From Dokdonella sp. (GTDB taxonomy: Bacteria > Pseudomonadota > Gammaproteobacteria > Xanthomonadales > Rhodanobacteraceae): a stretch of DNA of 35,422 bases. The position numbers were made by a program, and so were the translations under genes. Below, piece after piece: positions 5,574 to 14,375 of this stretch (position 1 is its first letter; every line of letters starts with the position of its first letter). Location of the stretch: contig JASLGB010000242.1 in NCBI GenBank assembly GCA_030150315.1, forward strand, positions 1 through 35,422, written 5' to 3'. The notes beneath the pieces are model-generated. The model saw only the letters and a program-made list of their open reading frames with translations, ran no database searches and was not told the origin of the DNA.

Positions 5574-6304
5574 GCAATCACCAAAATTTTGGGAATGTGC
5601 GCGCCGACTTCCGGCACATCGTCCGGATCTACGAAGCGACGACCGCCGCCTGCGATTGATGTGAGCTGGGTTTCGGGGTCGACGACAAGAAAGGCCCACT
5701 CCGCCGCGAAATTTCCAGACTCAACGACCAGCGGCCTATCAGCGTGCAGCGGAGCGACAACCCAAGCGGACGGGTAAGCGTGCGATGCGTATTCCCGCAC
5801 CGGCACCCCCATGTTTCCGTACCTTCGAACCTTCCCAGCCGGCGGTATGTCGATCGCAGCGTACCGTTCCGCCGCAACCAGTAGTCGCCCTTGCACCGCC
5901 CCCATTCCCCAGCCCCTGCCAAGCGCACGGTCTCCGGTGAACATGACAATCAGGCCACGCACCATTTCTACGCCATCGCGCGTGTGCAGCGTCGGCGGCG
6001 GCTTGCGGGGCGCGAATGTTCCTCGCTCGATGGAGGCCGTCATGAACTCAGCGTACTGCTGCTGAGTCCAGCTTGCGTTCCTCGTTTCCCATGTGCCGCG
6101 CCGAACATCGTAGTAGCCGATCGGGAATGACTTCGGCCCATCCCGCTTGTCTGCTGCTGCGGATGACCACCACTCGATGCCGCGCAGGGAAAATCCTTCG
6201 AAGTAGATCCGGCGCAGCTCGCCGTCTGCGAACCACGGCCTTCCCCCGACGAGGTAGTGTCGGAAGAAGGGGTCGCCCTCTTCGCAGAGCATTTTCTTAG
6301 TCAT
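5570..6304 (-). CDS. Hypothetical 244-aa protein, Trp-rich
   Basis: 244 aa if the ATG at 6304 is used, an 8-nt overlap with the 90-aa gene; a second ATG at 6292 is possible. The protein is aromatic-rich (RPWFADGELRRIYFEGF, GIEWWSS, SFPIGYYDVRRGTWETR) and contains a beta-rich C-terminal half ending PEVGAHIPKILVIA. It has no membrane segment. It is distal to the tail genes in a separately promoted unit, so it could be an accessory (moron-like) gene. I do not recognise the family. Confidence 0.8.
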   Translation of the reverse strand: MTKKMLCEEGDPFFRHYLVGGRPWFADGELRRIYFEGFSLRGIEWWSSAAADKRDGPKSFPIGYYDVRRGTWETRNASWTQQQYAEFMTASIERGTFAPRKPPPTLHTRDGVEMVRGLIVMFTGDRALGRGWGMGAVQGRLLVAAERYAAIDIPPAGKVRRYGNMGVPVREYASHAYPSAWVVAPLHADRPLVVESGNFAAEWAFLVVDPETQLTSIAGGGRRFVDPDDVPEVGAHIPKILVIA

Positions 6305-6569
6305 ACGCGTAGAACTGTGCTGCGAGGCGCTGCGCCGGGGTCGTGGGCTGGCTTGCGCACAGTGCGCGATCAAGCATAGCGCTCATCGCCGCATCCATCG
6401 CCGCGCGCTCTGCGCCGCTCACGGGCATCCCGCACGCGACGGACATGTCGTACTGCACGCCCCCGCTGATGACGTAGCGGTTGGAGGCCTCATCGAATGC
6501 CGGAAGATTGCGACCAGCAGCGGCTTTGCGGCAGATACCGTAGAACTTCTTGAAAGTTTGCTTGCTCAT
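6297..6569 (-). CDS. Hypothetical 90-aa protein, first gene of a separately promoted unit
   Basis: 90 aa from ATG 6569 behind GGGGCAGGAGCAAGAAA. A basic start (MSKQTFKKFYGICRKAAAGR) leads into a short beta region (NRYVISGGVQYDMSVAC) and an Ala-rich helical C-terminus (ERAAMDAAMSAMLDRAL). It lies about 60 nt downstream of a good sigma-70-like promoter and starts a four-gene unit whose reading frames overlap. Function unknown. Confidence 0.78.
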   Translation of the reverse strand: MSKQTFKKFYGICRKAAAGRNLPAFDEASNRYVISGGVQYDMSVACGMPVSGAERAAMDAAMSAMLDRALCASQPTTPAQRLAAQFYAYD

Positions 6570-6629
6570 TTTCTTGCTCCTGCCCCTGGTGGCCCGAGGC
6601 GCGGCTGGTCGGTTCCCGACCGTGGAGCC

Positions 6630-6658
6630 ATCATCTCACGTTATCCGGCTAACGTCAA
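6630..6658 (-). promoter_or_regulatory. Sigma-70-type promoter with palindromic operator in the spacer
   Basis: On the minus strand TTGACG (complement of 6653-6658) is followed after exactly 17 nt by GATGAT (complement of 6630-6635). Within the spacer and touching the -35 box is the 16-bp near-palindrome CGTTATCCGGCTAACG (6639-6654; one mismatched pair). A site placed like this is a classic repressor operator. It would drive the four genes 6569-4915 independently of the late tail operon. Confidence 0.6.
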
Positions 6659-6694
6659 CCCCTTTTTTCAAACTTTCGATTGCGCAGTGCAGCA

Positions 6695-9040
6695 TCAGAC
6701 GAACTGCGTCACGCCGGGCAAGTTTGGTGCGCGGTCGATGATGCGCCCGTCTTGCACAAGCACGCCGTCCGTGACTGCCCAGGCCTGCTCCGGCAGCGGG
6801 CGCGCGCGGATGGTTGCGCCGTCGCTTGTCGCGACGGTCACGCTGCCGTCGCCGTTCAGCGCGGTCACGTTGCCCTTGAGGTAGCGGCTCGCTGGCATCA
6901 AGCCGGCGAGCTGTTGCCACAGGTTGCTGGATGCCGCGCCGTCGGCGCCGCCGGCGAGTGCGTTGCGGCCGCGCTCGGCGGCGACCGTGTGCTCGGTAAT
7001 CAGCGGATCGACGATCTGCGGCAACCGCGACATGCCCGCCGTGCCGTCGCGGATGACTGGGTCGCTCACGCCGACTTGCTCGCCGCTGACCAGCACATAG
7101 TCGAACCGCGGCTCCGCCGGCGGCGCTTCCAGCGTCACGGTTTGCCACACGACCAGCGCGCGCGTGCCGTTGCCGCCGTCTTCGAGCGTCGCGGCGACGC
7201 GCACGGCGGTCACTTGCGCTTTCCAGCCGTCGAGCGACACGAACTCGACGAGCTGGCCGACGCGAAGCAAGCCGGGCTTGTCGGCCGCGCTCGACGGCCA
7301 CAGCGGAATCTGCACTTCGTACACCGGCGCGCGGCTGGTCGCGTTGCGCGCGGCGAGCCGCGGCACAGTGTCGTCGTGAATCGACTTGTCGGCGGCGGTC
7401 GTGCCCCACAACCAAGGCGACACAGGCCAGCGCGGGCGAATCTCGATCACGCGCTGCCACGGATGCGCGCGCGCCACGCTGCCGCTGGCCTCGGCGATCG
7501 TGCGCAGGGCGGCGGCTGGCGTGGCGTTGTCGTAGTGCCACGCGCCGCCCGGCACTTGCCAATTCACTGCCGCGTAATCGGCGGTGAAGCCGGTCAGTTC
7601 CAGTTCGCGGTCTGCGAGCTGGTGCGCGCTGCGTTCCTCGGTTTCGATGTACGCGCGCGGCGGTGCGTAGGGCGCGTCGAGCAGCGCGCTGGTCGACCGG
7701 CCGGATGCCCGCACGCTTGCGCGGGGCCACGCAAGATCGCGCGTCCACTCTTCGACGATAGCCGTCCAAACGTGCCCGTTGATGTTGATTTCGATTTCGA
7801 TCGGATCGCCCGCCACTGGCGTCAGCCACTGCAAATCCGCAGGGTCGGCGAGCGCGATGGAAAAGGCGTGGTGCATGTCGTCGGTGCTGGTCGTGATGTC
7901 GATCGACTCGACGGCAATCGCCTGGCCGGTTGCGACTGCGATGACGTGGGCGGTATTGAGCACGGTGTAAACCCTCGGGCGCTTGTGCGCGAAGTAGCAC
8001 GCTGCCGCGCCGAAGCGCAGCGGAATCATGTGGCCGGGCAAGTCGACTCGCGGGCAGACGAATGCCAGCCCCACCGCCGCGGCGAAGGGCGGCACGTACT
8101 TGGGCGGGGCGGGCTCGGGATCCGGCGGCGTCACGGCGCCGTCGCGGATGTGCCACTGCACCGGCTTCGCCTTGCGCCACGGCAGCCACCAGCGGCGTTC
8201 GCGCACGGGCGGATGCGAGTACAGCGCCGCTGCCGCACGGGCGCGCGAGGGCGCGTGCGTCCACGGCAGCTCAGCCGCGCGCTGGTGCACGGGCGGATGC
8301 GAGTACGGCACCGCAGCCGCACGGCCCAATGACGGCGCGTGCGACCACGGCAACACCGGCTGCGTCTGGATGCGATCGGGCCGTGCCCAGGCCAGCACGC
8401 TCGATTGCGCGAGGCGCGCAGGCGCGAGCGCGAATGCGAGCGCGGTCGATCGCTGCACGCGCTGTGCGCGCTGCCACGCCAGTGCCGTGGCGGCGACGAT
8501 GGCATCGGTTGCCGACCACGGCAGAGCCGCGGCGCGCGCCACGCGCATGGCGTGCGCGAAGCCCATCGCCACGGCACGCGCGATCGGCGTCGTGCGCCCC
8601 CACGGCAGCGCCGGCGCGACGTATTCGTACCGCGTGGCTGGAATCAGCGCGACAGTGATCGTGGCCACGGCTGGATCGGACTCCAGCCCGTCGGCGTTGC
8701 GCACGATGAACGCGAACGCATCGACGCCGACGAAGCCGGCATCGGGGATGTAGCCGAAACTGCCATCCGCGTTGAGCGATAGCGTGCCGTGCGTCGGCGC
8801 CAGCGCAAGATGCGCCGTCAGCGGCTGGCCGGCGGGGTCAGCCGCGGCGGCGAGCACGCCCGGCGCAGGCACGATCAGCGGCGTGTTGCGCCAGGTGTCA
8901 TACGCCACGTCGCCAGCCACCGGCGCGTCGCCCGGCGGCGCAAACGCAATGCGCACCGCGGCGGCAAACGGGCGCTGGTACGCACCGCGCAACGCGATGC
9001 CGACAGCGGCGGCGAACGGCGGCTGGTACGTGTACGCCAC
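6695..9040 (-). CDS. Tail-tip / baseplate hub protein with cadherin-like domain and Trp repeats
   Basis: 781 aa from GTG 9040. Residues ~1-35 carry two copies of a PFAAAVxIA motif, with a third near 335. Residues about 40-132 form a cadherin/tandem-95-like beta domain (THGTLSLNADGSFGYIPDAG). Residues about 135-300 are low-complexity repeats built on LPWSHAPS and YSHPPV. From about 350 the sequence looks like a phage hub core (AVESIDITTSTDDMHHAFSI; IEIEININGHVWTAIVEEW), and the C-terminus (LNGDGSVTVATSDGATIRAR) resembles the OB-like end of hub proteins. It likely forms the tail tip that contacts the host. It is the last gene of the tail block. Confidence 0.8.
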   Translation of the reverse strand: MAYTYQPPFAAAVGIALRGAYQRPFAAAVRIAFAPPGDAPVAGDVAYDTWRNTPLIVPAPGVLAAAADPAGQPLTAHLALAPTHGTLSLNADGSFGYIPDAGFVGVDAFAFIVRNADGLESDPAVATITVALIPATRYEYVAPALPWGRTTPIARAVAMGFAHAMRVARAAALPWSATDAIVAATALAWQRAQRVQRSTALAFALAPARLAQSSVLAWARPDRIQTQPVLPWSHAPSLGRAAAVPYSHPPVHQRAAELPWTHAPSRARAAAALYSHPPVRERRWWLPWRKAKPVQWHIRDGAVTPPDPEPAPPKYVPPFAAAVGLAFVCPRVDLPGHMIPLRFGAAACYFAHKRPRVYTVLNTAHVIAVATGQAIAVESIDITTSTDDMHHAFSIALADPADLQWLTPVAGDPIEIEININGHVWTAIVEEWTRDLAWPRASVRASGRSTSALLDAPYAPPRAYIETEERSAHQLADRELELTGFTADYAAVNWQVPGGAWHYDNATPAAALRTIAEASGSVARAHPWQRVIEIRPRWPVSPWLWGTTAADKSIHDDTVPRLAARNATSRAPVYEVQIPLWPSSAADKPGLLRVGQLVEFVSLDGWKAQVTAVRVAATLEDGGNGTRALVVWQTVTLEAPPAEPRFDYVLVSGEQVGVSDPVIRDGTAGMSRLPQIVDPLITEHTVAAERGRNALAGGADGAASSNLWQQLAGLMPASRYLKGNVTALNGDGSVTVATSDGATIRARPLPEQAWAVTDGVLVQDGRIIDRAPNLPGVTQFV
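8203..8306 (+). repeat. Direct repeat, 84-bp period, inside the hub gene
   Basis: A 20-bp identical block lies at 8203-8222 and again at 8287-8306, 84 bp apart, encoding YSHPPV units 28 residues apart in the minus-strand protein. The sequence between them is also partly repeated (a weaker LPW-THAPS / LPW-SHAPS unit). Because the period is a multiple of 3, gain or loss of a unit by slippage would keep the frame. Confidence 0.85.
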
Positions 9041-9050
9041 GCCGCGCGCG

Positions 9051-9656
9051 CTACGCGAACGTCGCCGCGCAGGCGAGCGTGCGCTGCGTGCCGTTGCGGG
9101 CAGTGACGATCACGTCCCACGCGTAGCTGCCCGCCACGGTGCTGCCGCTGGCGACGACCCAGAACCCGGCGTGATCGAACTCCGGCGGCTCGCCGACGAC
9201 GATCGCAAACGAGATGCCCGGCGGCGGCGTGCCGGTGGTCGTGACGACGTGCGCATCACCGCCATACAGCGCAAGGCCGCCGGTGAGCGTGCGCGCGGCG
9301 TTGTTGACGCCGAATGCGCCGGCCAGCGATTGCACGTCATACGGCATCGGCCGGAGGCCGCCCCAGATCACGTCGTTGTAAGTGCCGCTCCAGTCGCGGC
9401 CGATGATATCGAACTCGTCCGCCGACGGCAGGCCATCAAAGCGATATAGCCCGTTCGAATCGGAAAACGTGCGTGCAACAACCGTGCGCGTGACGCGATG
9501 CCTGCACTCGATTTCGCGCGCGGCGGGCGCGCTATTGACTGTCACAAGCCAGTTCTGCAGCGCGCCGCAGATATAACCGCGCGCCAGCGGCGCGGACGAC
9601 CAATTTGCAGTTATGCAGCGACCGAAGCGACCGAGGACTCCAGATTTGATCACCAC
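9051..9656 (-). CDS. Tail-tip associated protein, unknown
   Basis: 201 aa from GTG 9656, overlapping the previous stop. The N-terminal part contains RTFSDSNGLYRFDGLPSADE, which resembles a carboxypeptidase-regulatory-like (Ig-type) beta domain. The C-terminal half, with ISFAIVVGEPPEF and AGSYAWDVIVTARNGTQRTL, looks like another Ig-type fold. Two such domains suit a structural protein of the tail tip, and its position between tail proteins agrees. The exact role is unknown. Confidence 0.75.
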   Translation of the reverse strand: MVIKSGVLGRFGRCITANWSSAPLARGYICGALQNWLVTVNSAPAAREIECRHRVTRTVVARTFSDSNGLYRFDGLPSADEFDIIGRDWSGTYNDVIWGGLRPMPYDVQSLAGAFGVNNAARTLTGGLALYGGDAHVVTTTGTPPPGISFAIVVGEPPEFDHAGFWVVASGSTVAGSYAWDVIVTARNGTQRTLACAATFA

Positions 9657-10654
9657 GACTCACCGGCCTCTACGCAAAGCTGCCCGAGATTCACAAGCGC
9701 GTTAGACGCGGCAACGTGATGCTTGACCGCAATCAGCCTGCTCCCAGGGGAAAATCCAAGAGCCGATGGGTAGACCGTACCCATCGCATCCGCGCTCACG
9801 TTTTGCTGCGGCACATACACGCCGCGCAGCCGGCCAGCAATCACGCCGCTAACGAGCAGCACGGCACTGTGAAACAGCGTGTGCCCGGCCGGCGTGGGGT
9901 TAGGCATTTGCATTTGTGCGCCGCCAATGGCGGCCGACGCCGCGGATGGCTTGTTTAGAGACTGCAAGCTCGCCGCGGCCGGGACGGCGGCGCGCGATAC
10001 ATCGCGCATCACAAACAACCCGTTTTGGAACGCCGCATTGTCCATTTGACATGGCCCAAACCGACAGCCAGCAGAAGTCGCTGAGTTGCTCGGTGTATCA
10101 CTTCCGGCGATGACGCAAGGCCACGGCTGCGCCGGATCGTCGCAGTCATAGTCTCCCGCATGCCCAGCGTAATGCCCGGCCTGCGTCCCTGATGTGAGGT
10201 ATCCCGGCCACACGCCCAGCGTCACCGTGCGCTCATCAGCCACAAGCACCCAGGCCCGCGCAGTGCCGGTCAAGTCAATGGACTTGCGCCACACGTGACC
10301 GCTGGGCACTGCCGCAACGGGGGGCGTCGCCTCGGTGCCGGTGTTGGCATCGCTCATCGTTGCGTACAAGCGCACCAGCATCTCGCGCGCGCCACCCGCC
10401 CCGGTGCCGTTGTCATCAACGCGCAGGTAGCAGCCAGAACCCCCCGCCGCGAGCGAGTTGCGGAACACGCACACGTTGTTCGGCGCGTCTTCGAATGCGA
10501 TGGTCCAGCCTGCACCCTGCTTTGCGCCGCCACCGCTGCCGTAGCCGTTGACGAGGCACGCTTTGAGCCATGCGATGCCGCTACCCACCTGCCCCGTCAA
10601 CACCGGCGCGCCGGCGTCGGTAGATCGGAATTCCCGCGTCGTCGTCAGTGCCAT
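9650..10654 (-). CDS. Tail-tip structural protein, unknown
   Basis: 334 aa from ATG 10654, overlapping the upstream stop by 1 nt. It starts ALTTTREFRSTDAGAPVLTG and contains a Gly-rich central region with several Cys (YAGHAGDYDCDDPAQPWPC), unusual for a cytoplasmic tail protein and possibly stabilising a distal domain. A repeated hydrophobic/Gly pattern (LLVSGVIAGRLRGVYVPQQN) near the end suggests beta structure. From memory, proteins of this type sit between tape measure and hub genes in Burkholderia/Pseudomonas-like siphophages. No enzyme motif is visible. Confidence 0.75.
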   Translation of the reverse strand: MALTTTREFRSTDAGAPVLTGQVGSGIAWLKACLVNGYGSGGGAKQGAGWTIAFEDAPNNVCVFRNSLAAGGSGCYLRVDDNGTGAGGAREMLVRLYATMSDANTGTEATPPVAAVPSGHVWRKSIDLTGTARAWVLVADERTVTLGVWPGYLTSGTQAGHYAGHAGDYDCDDPAQPWPCVIAGSDTPSNSATSAGCRFGPCQMDNAAFQNGLFVMRDVSRAAVPAAASLQSLNKPSAASAAIGGAQMQMPNPTPAGHTLFHSAVLLVSGVIAGRLRGVYVPQQNVSADAMGTVYPSALGFSPGSRLIAVKHHVAASNALVNLGQLCVEAGESW

Positions 10655-12441
10655 CAGTGTGCATTCCCGTAGGTGTTGAGCCGCGTTGCGTCATTCGGCT
10701 GCGTGATCGGCCCCGGCGTCACAACGCGCGCGAGCCACAGCGGGCGCGTCGCGCTGATCGCGTTGAAGCGCACGAGGTTGTTGGCCGCCCAGCCGCCGCC
10801 CCAACCTTCCTTGCGGATCGTGAAGAAGGGCTTGCCGGCGGGGTTGTCGACCGTCATCGTCACCGGGTTGATCGGCGCGATGTCCGCTGTGATCGAGACG
10901 CCGGAAAGCACCTGGCCGGACTTCTCGCCGATCACATCCACGGTCGTCGGCGACTTGAAGACGATGGCCCACCGCTCATCGATTGCCGCATCGTTGCTGA
11001 CTTCGATCGGATACAGCACCGTGTTGTACGTCGCCGGCGCAACCGCGCCGGCGACGACATCGCTCCACACGCCGGGCTGGTAGGTCTGCTGATCGAACAC
11101 GTTCGCGATGCGCGACTGCGTCGTGTCGTGCAGGATCGCCGCGGACGCGATCGTGCCGGCCGGGTAGTTGTGCGTGAGCGGCGTGGCGAGCGTGATTTCG
11201 CCGGTGATCTGCACGTCCGCGACGAGCGCAATATCGTGGATGCGGTGGCGGATGCGGATCGGCAGCGTGTACGCGCTGAGGTTAAGCGGGCTGGCCCACG
11301 TCAGCGTGCCGGCGTCGAGATCCAGCGTGTACCAGATTTGATCGACCGGCTTGTTTGCGGCATCGAACACTTCGGCAAACCCGATGCGCTCGCGGCCAAG
11401 GTTCACGACGCCGCCGGCGACGGGCGCGGCGACGGCGGTCACGTCGGTATGCGACACGACAACCGGCCAGCCCGGGTTGAACCCCAGCACGCGGCCGTCG
11501 CTCGGCATGCGCACCGGGTCGATGCCGATCAGCGACGGATCAACGGGAATCGACTGCACAAGCACCGCGCCGAAAAACACGCTGCCGGGGTCGACCATGG
11601 CCGGCCGCCAAATCTTGCCGCCGGCGTCGATGAGATCCGCGTTGTACCAGGGCTGCGTTTCGTTGCCGGCCGCGGTCACGCGGTCGCCGAATACAACGCG
11701 CGCAAGGCCCGTCACCCAGTCGACCGTGCCTTCCATCCGCGCCCCGCTGATCGTGCCGTTGATGTCGGCGGTGCCGGTGAGTTCGGTGCCGTCCATCGTC
11801 GTCGCGCGCAGCGTGAAACTGCCCTCGGACAGCGGCGAGCCGGGCGCGCGGAACATGACGCCGGAGACGCCGAATTCCGCGTAGCGCGTGGCCAGCGAAA
11901 CAATCGTGACGGTGTTGCCGCCGGTGCTGCCGTAGCTGGTCAGCGTGGCGACGTTGCCGCTGTAGTCGTAGCTGCCGCCGAGCGTGCCGGCGTTTGTCGT
12001 TGGGTCGATGTCGTAGTACAGCGAGCCGCCGCGGTCGACGTAGGTGCGACCGCGAAACGTGAAGCGCACGGAGCCCGGCACGCCCGGGCCGGCGGCACCG
12101 GCGCCGAGGTAGATGCGCATGGGCGGCGCGCCGTGGCCTTCCGTCGTGGCAGTGACGGATGCGCCCGCCTCGATGTAGCGCACGACCAGCGGCTGCCCGG
12201 CCTCGAACTTGTACGTCGGCAGCATCGGCACAGATGGCTCTTGCGGCACCGCGACTTGCGAGTCACCGGGCGTCGGCAGCGTGCCGCCGGCGCCGGGGTC
12301 GCCGGGCAGCGGGTGGTACACGTAGCCGGGCATGATGCCGCGCACGGGCTGGCCGCCGCTGCCGTTGTTGGGCGGCTGCGTGTTCCACGGCGACGGCGCG
12401 CCGCCGGGCGGGGTTGGGAGTTTCCAGATTCCGGTTGCCAT
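10654..12441 (-). CDS. Large tail protein with beta-rich modules
   Basis: 595 aa from ATG 12441, overlapping the previous stop by 1 nt. A Pro/Gly-rich N-terminus (about 1-70) precedes beta-rich modules. One has the form GARMEGTVDWVTGLARVVFG, echoing the INYATGxVxLT units of the upstream 643-aa protein. Later parts include ITLATPLTHNYPAGTIASAA and DVIGEKSGQVLSG. There is no transmembrane segment or catalytic motif. It probably co-assembles with the neighbouring 643-aa protein in the distal tail. Confidence 0.82.
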   Translation of the reverse strand: MATGIWKLPTPPGGAPSPWNTQPPNNGSGGQPVRGIMPGYVYHPLPGDPGAGGTLPTPGDSQVAVPQEPSVPMLPTYKFEAGQPLVVRYIEAGASVTATTEGHGAPPMRIYLGAGAAGPGVPGSVRFTFRGRTYVDRGGSLYYDIDPTTNAGTLGGSYDYSGNVATLTSYGSTGGNTVTIVSLATRYAEFGVSGVMFRAPGSPLSEGSFTLRATTMDGTELTGTADINGTISGARMEGTVDWVTGLARVVFGDRVTAAGNETQPWYNADLIDAGGKIWRPAMVDPGSVFFGAVLVQSIPVDPSLIGIDPVRMPSDGRVLGFNPGWPVVVSHTDVTAVAAPVAGGVVNLGRERIGFAEVFDAANKPVDQIWYTLDLDAGTLTWASPLNLSAYTLPIRIRHRIHDIALVADVQITGEITLATPLTHNYPAGTIASAAILHDTTQSRIANVFDQQTYQPGVWSDVVAGAVAPATYNTVLYPIEVSNDAAIDERWAIVFKSPTTVDVIGEKSGQVLSGVSITADIAPINPVTMTVDNPAGKPFFTIRKEGWGGGWAANNLVRFNAISATRPLWLARVVTPGPITQPNDATRLNTYGNAH

Positions 12442-14372
12442 TACTGATCCACCGTCAGCGCCACGGCGCCGGTTGCGTAGTTGATGGAGTCACCCACGCC
12501 GAGCGCGGGCGAGAAGCCGCCTGAGCCGTTGTCGGTGACGACGTAGCCGCGCGAGTAGCTGACGCCGCCGGTGAGCGCTGGCGCGTAGATGACCCAGCTC
12601 GCGACCACGCTGTTGGATTTCGCCGGATGCGCGAGCGTGATCGACACGCCGTGGCCGGCGGGCGTCGGCGTGAAGATTTCCGTGTGCTGCTTGTCCGGGG
12701 GCACGTAGCTGTAGGCGTACTGAATCAGCGTGCCGCTGTCCGGCGTCGCCGGCATCGTGAATTCCGCGATGCTGGTCGTGCAATCGAAGCTGCCGGTGGC
12801 GTCTCCGCTGATCGCGCCGGATGCGTTGACCGTCGCAGACTTCGCCGCACCGCTGCTCGTCCAGCTCATCGTCAGCGTGCCCGGCTGCGCGCCGGCATGA
12901 TCGAGCTGTTGCCGCAGCGTCGGCGCCGGCACCGTCACTTCGCCGCTGCTGTTGCGCGCGCGCAGGTCCGTGCCCCAGGCGTACACCAGCGCGGAGCCGA
13001 CATCCGGCAATGCGCCGAGCGTGACCGCGACGGAGCCGGTTGCGTAGTTGATCGTTGCGCTGCCCTCGCCCGCGTTGCCGACGAGCCTTCCGCGACCGTT
13101 GTCGACGAGTCGAATCCACTTGCCGAGCGCGCGGTAATCGATGACGACAGTGCCGGGGTTCGGGCGGCCAGGAATCTGGAACACGTAGCTCAGCGCGCGG
13201 TTGTTCGCCGTGATCTGATGCGCGTGCGAATACGCCTGCTCAACGACGATGCCGGCTGCCGTGGCGCTGGCCGTGGCCGTGCCGCTGAACCCCACATCGC
13301 GCGCAATCGCGAAGCCACCCGCGCCGTAATCGCAGGTGCCTGACCAGCCGGTGTTGACCGGGTCCACGGCCTCGATGCCGCCGTGGCCATCGTCGCGCAG
13401 CGCGACACTGCCGACGCTGATCGACAGCGTGCCCGGGCAGAACGGCGTGCCGAAGTAGCGCTGCACCGCGACGTTCGCCGCGCCGCTCAGGCTGCCGCTG
13501 AACGTGAGCGCGCCGGCGGCACTGCAGGCGATGTAGCTGCGCGAGCCGAGGCCGGCGAGCTGATCGACGACCGGCGTTTCCGATTGCGTGCTCGGCACCG
13601 CCGGCACGAACGGCGTGCCGACGTGCACCACGGTGTCGCCGATCTGCGGCGGCACGGTGCAGGCCTTGAGCCCGAAGTATCGCGCCGCGTCGGAGACCTG
13701 GGTGAAGCGCACCAGCGTTGGCGAGGTGGTGTTGGCCTGAATGCGCACCGGGTCTTCCTGCCCCGGAAAGGCCGTCGTCAGCGGCGCGGTGATCTTGATG
13801 ACGAGGATGTCGCGCTCGAAGTCGCCGCTGCCATCGGTGAAGATCGCGGTGATGCGCGACTCGACTTTTTCGACTTTGACGAACTGCTCGGCAGGCGGGT
13901 AGCCGGCGCGCTCGATCGACAAGCACAGCACGTCGCCGACGTCCGGCGATGCGATTTCCTTGCGGCAGTACACCATCAGCGTGCGCATGCCGGGCAGGTG
14001 CTGGCCGTACAGCGTCAACTGCGATTTCGTGCCGCGCGTGCGGTAGTTTTCGTACGCGCTGCGCGCCTGCGCGCGCTCATCCGTCGGCGAACCAGTGTCG
14101 AACAGCAGCACCGACACGTTCGCGTTGACGGGCAGGTCGGTGAGGTAGACAAACGGCTTCAGGAACGGGTCGGTGTTGGCCGTGGCGACTTGCAGAAACA
14201 CCTTGCGCAGGCTGACGTTGCCGATGATTCCATCCGCGTCGGAGAGGTCGGAAAACACGTTGTTGATCTGCCCGTCGACCACCTCGACGGCGGACATGCG
14301 GCCGCCGCCGTCGGTGAAGTCGGTCATGCGTTCAGACTGGCGAAACTTGAGGTCGAGCGAAGTGATGGTCAT
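12441..14372 (-). CDS. Large tail protein with repeated beta modules
   Basis: 643 aa from ATG 14372, 3 nt after the preceding gene. The N-terminal ~230 residues look globular (TSLDLKFRQSERMTDFTDGG at the start). Residues beyond about 290 contain repeated units ending in SATINYATGSVAVTLGA and DSINYATGAVALTVDQ, each preceded by a DNGxG turn. The last unit ends the protein exactly. Such arrays usually form beta-sandwich or fibre-like domains in tail tips. Role in host contact is inferred. Confidence 0.83.
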   Translation of the reverse strand: MTITSLDLKFRQSERMTDFTDGGGRMSAVEVVDGQINNVFSDLSDADGIIGNVSLRKVFLQVATANTDPFLKPFVYLTDLPVNANVSVLLFDTGSPTDERAQARSAYENYRTRGTKSQLTLYGQHLPGMRTLMVYCRKEIASPDVGDVLCLSIERAGYPPAEQFVKVEKVESRITAIFTDGSGDFERDILVIKITAPLTTAFPGQEDPVRIQANTTSPTLVRFTQVSDAARYFGLKACTVPPQIGDTVVHVGTPFVPAVPSTQSETPVVDQLAGLGSRSYIACSAAGALTFSGSLSGAANVAVQRYFGTPFCPGTLSISVGSVALRDDGHGGIEAVDPVNTGWSGTCDYGAGGFAIARDVGFSGTATASATAAGIVVEQAYSHAHQITANNRALSYVFQIPGRPNPGTVVIDYRALGKWIRLVDNGRGRLVGNAGEGSATINYATGSVAVTLGALPDVGSALVYAWGTDLRARNSSGEVTVPAPTLRQQLDHAGAQPGTLTMSWTSSGAAKSATVNASGAISGDATGSFDCTTSIAEFTMPATPDSGTLIQYAYSYVPPDKQHTEIFTPTPAGHGVSITLAHPAKSNSVVASWVIYAPALTGGVSYSRGYVVTDNGSGGFSPALGVGDSINYATGAVALTVDQ

Positions 14373-14375
14373 GGG

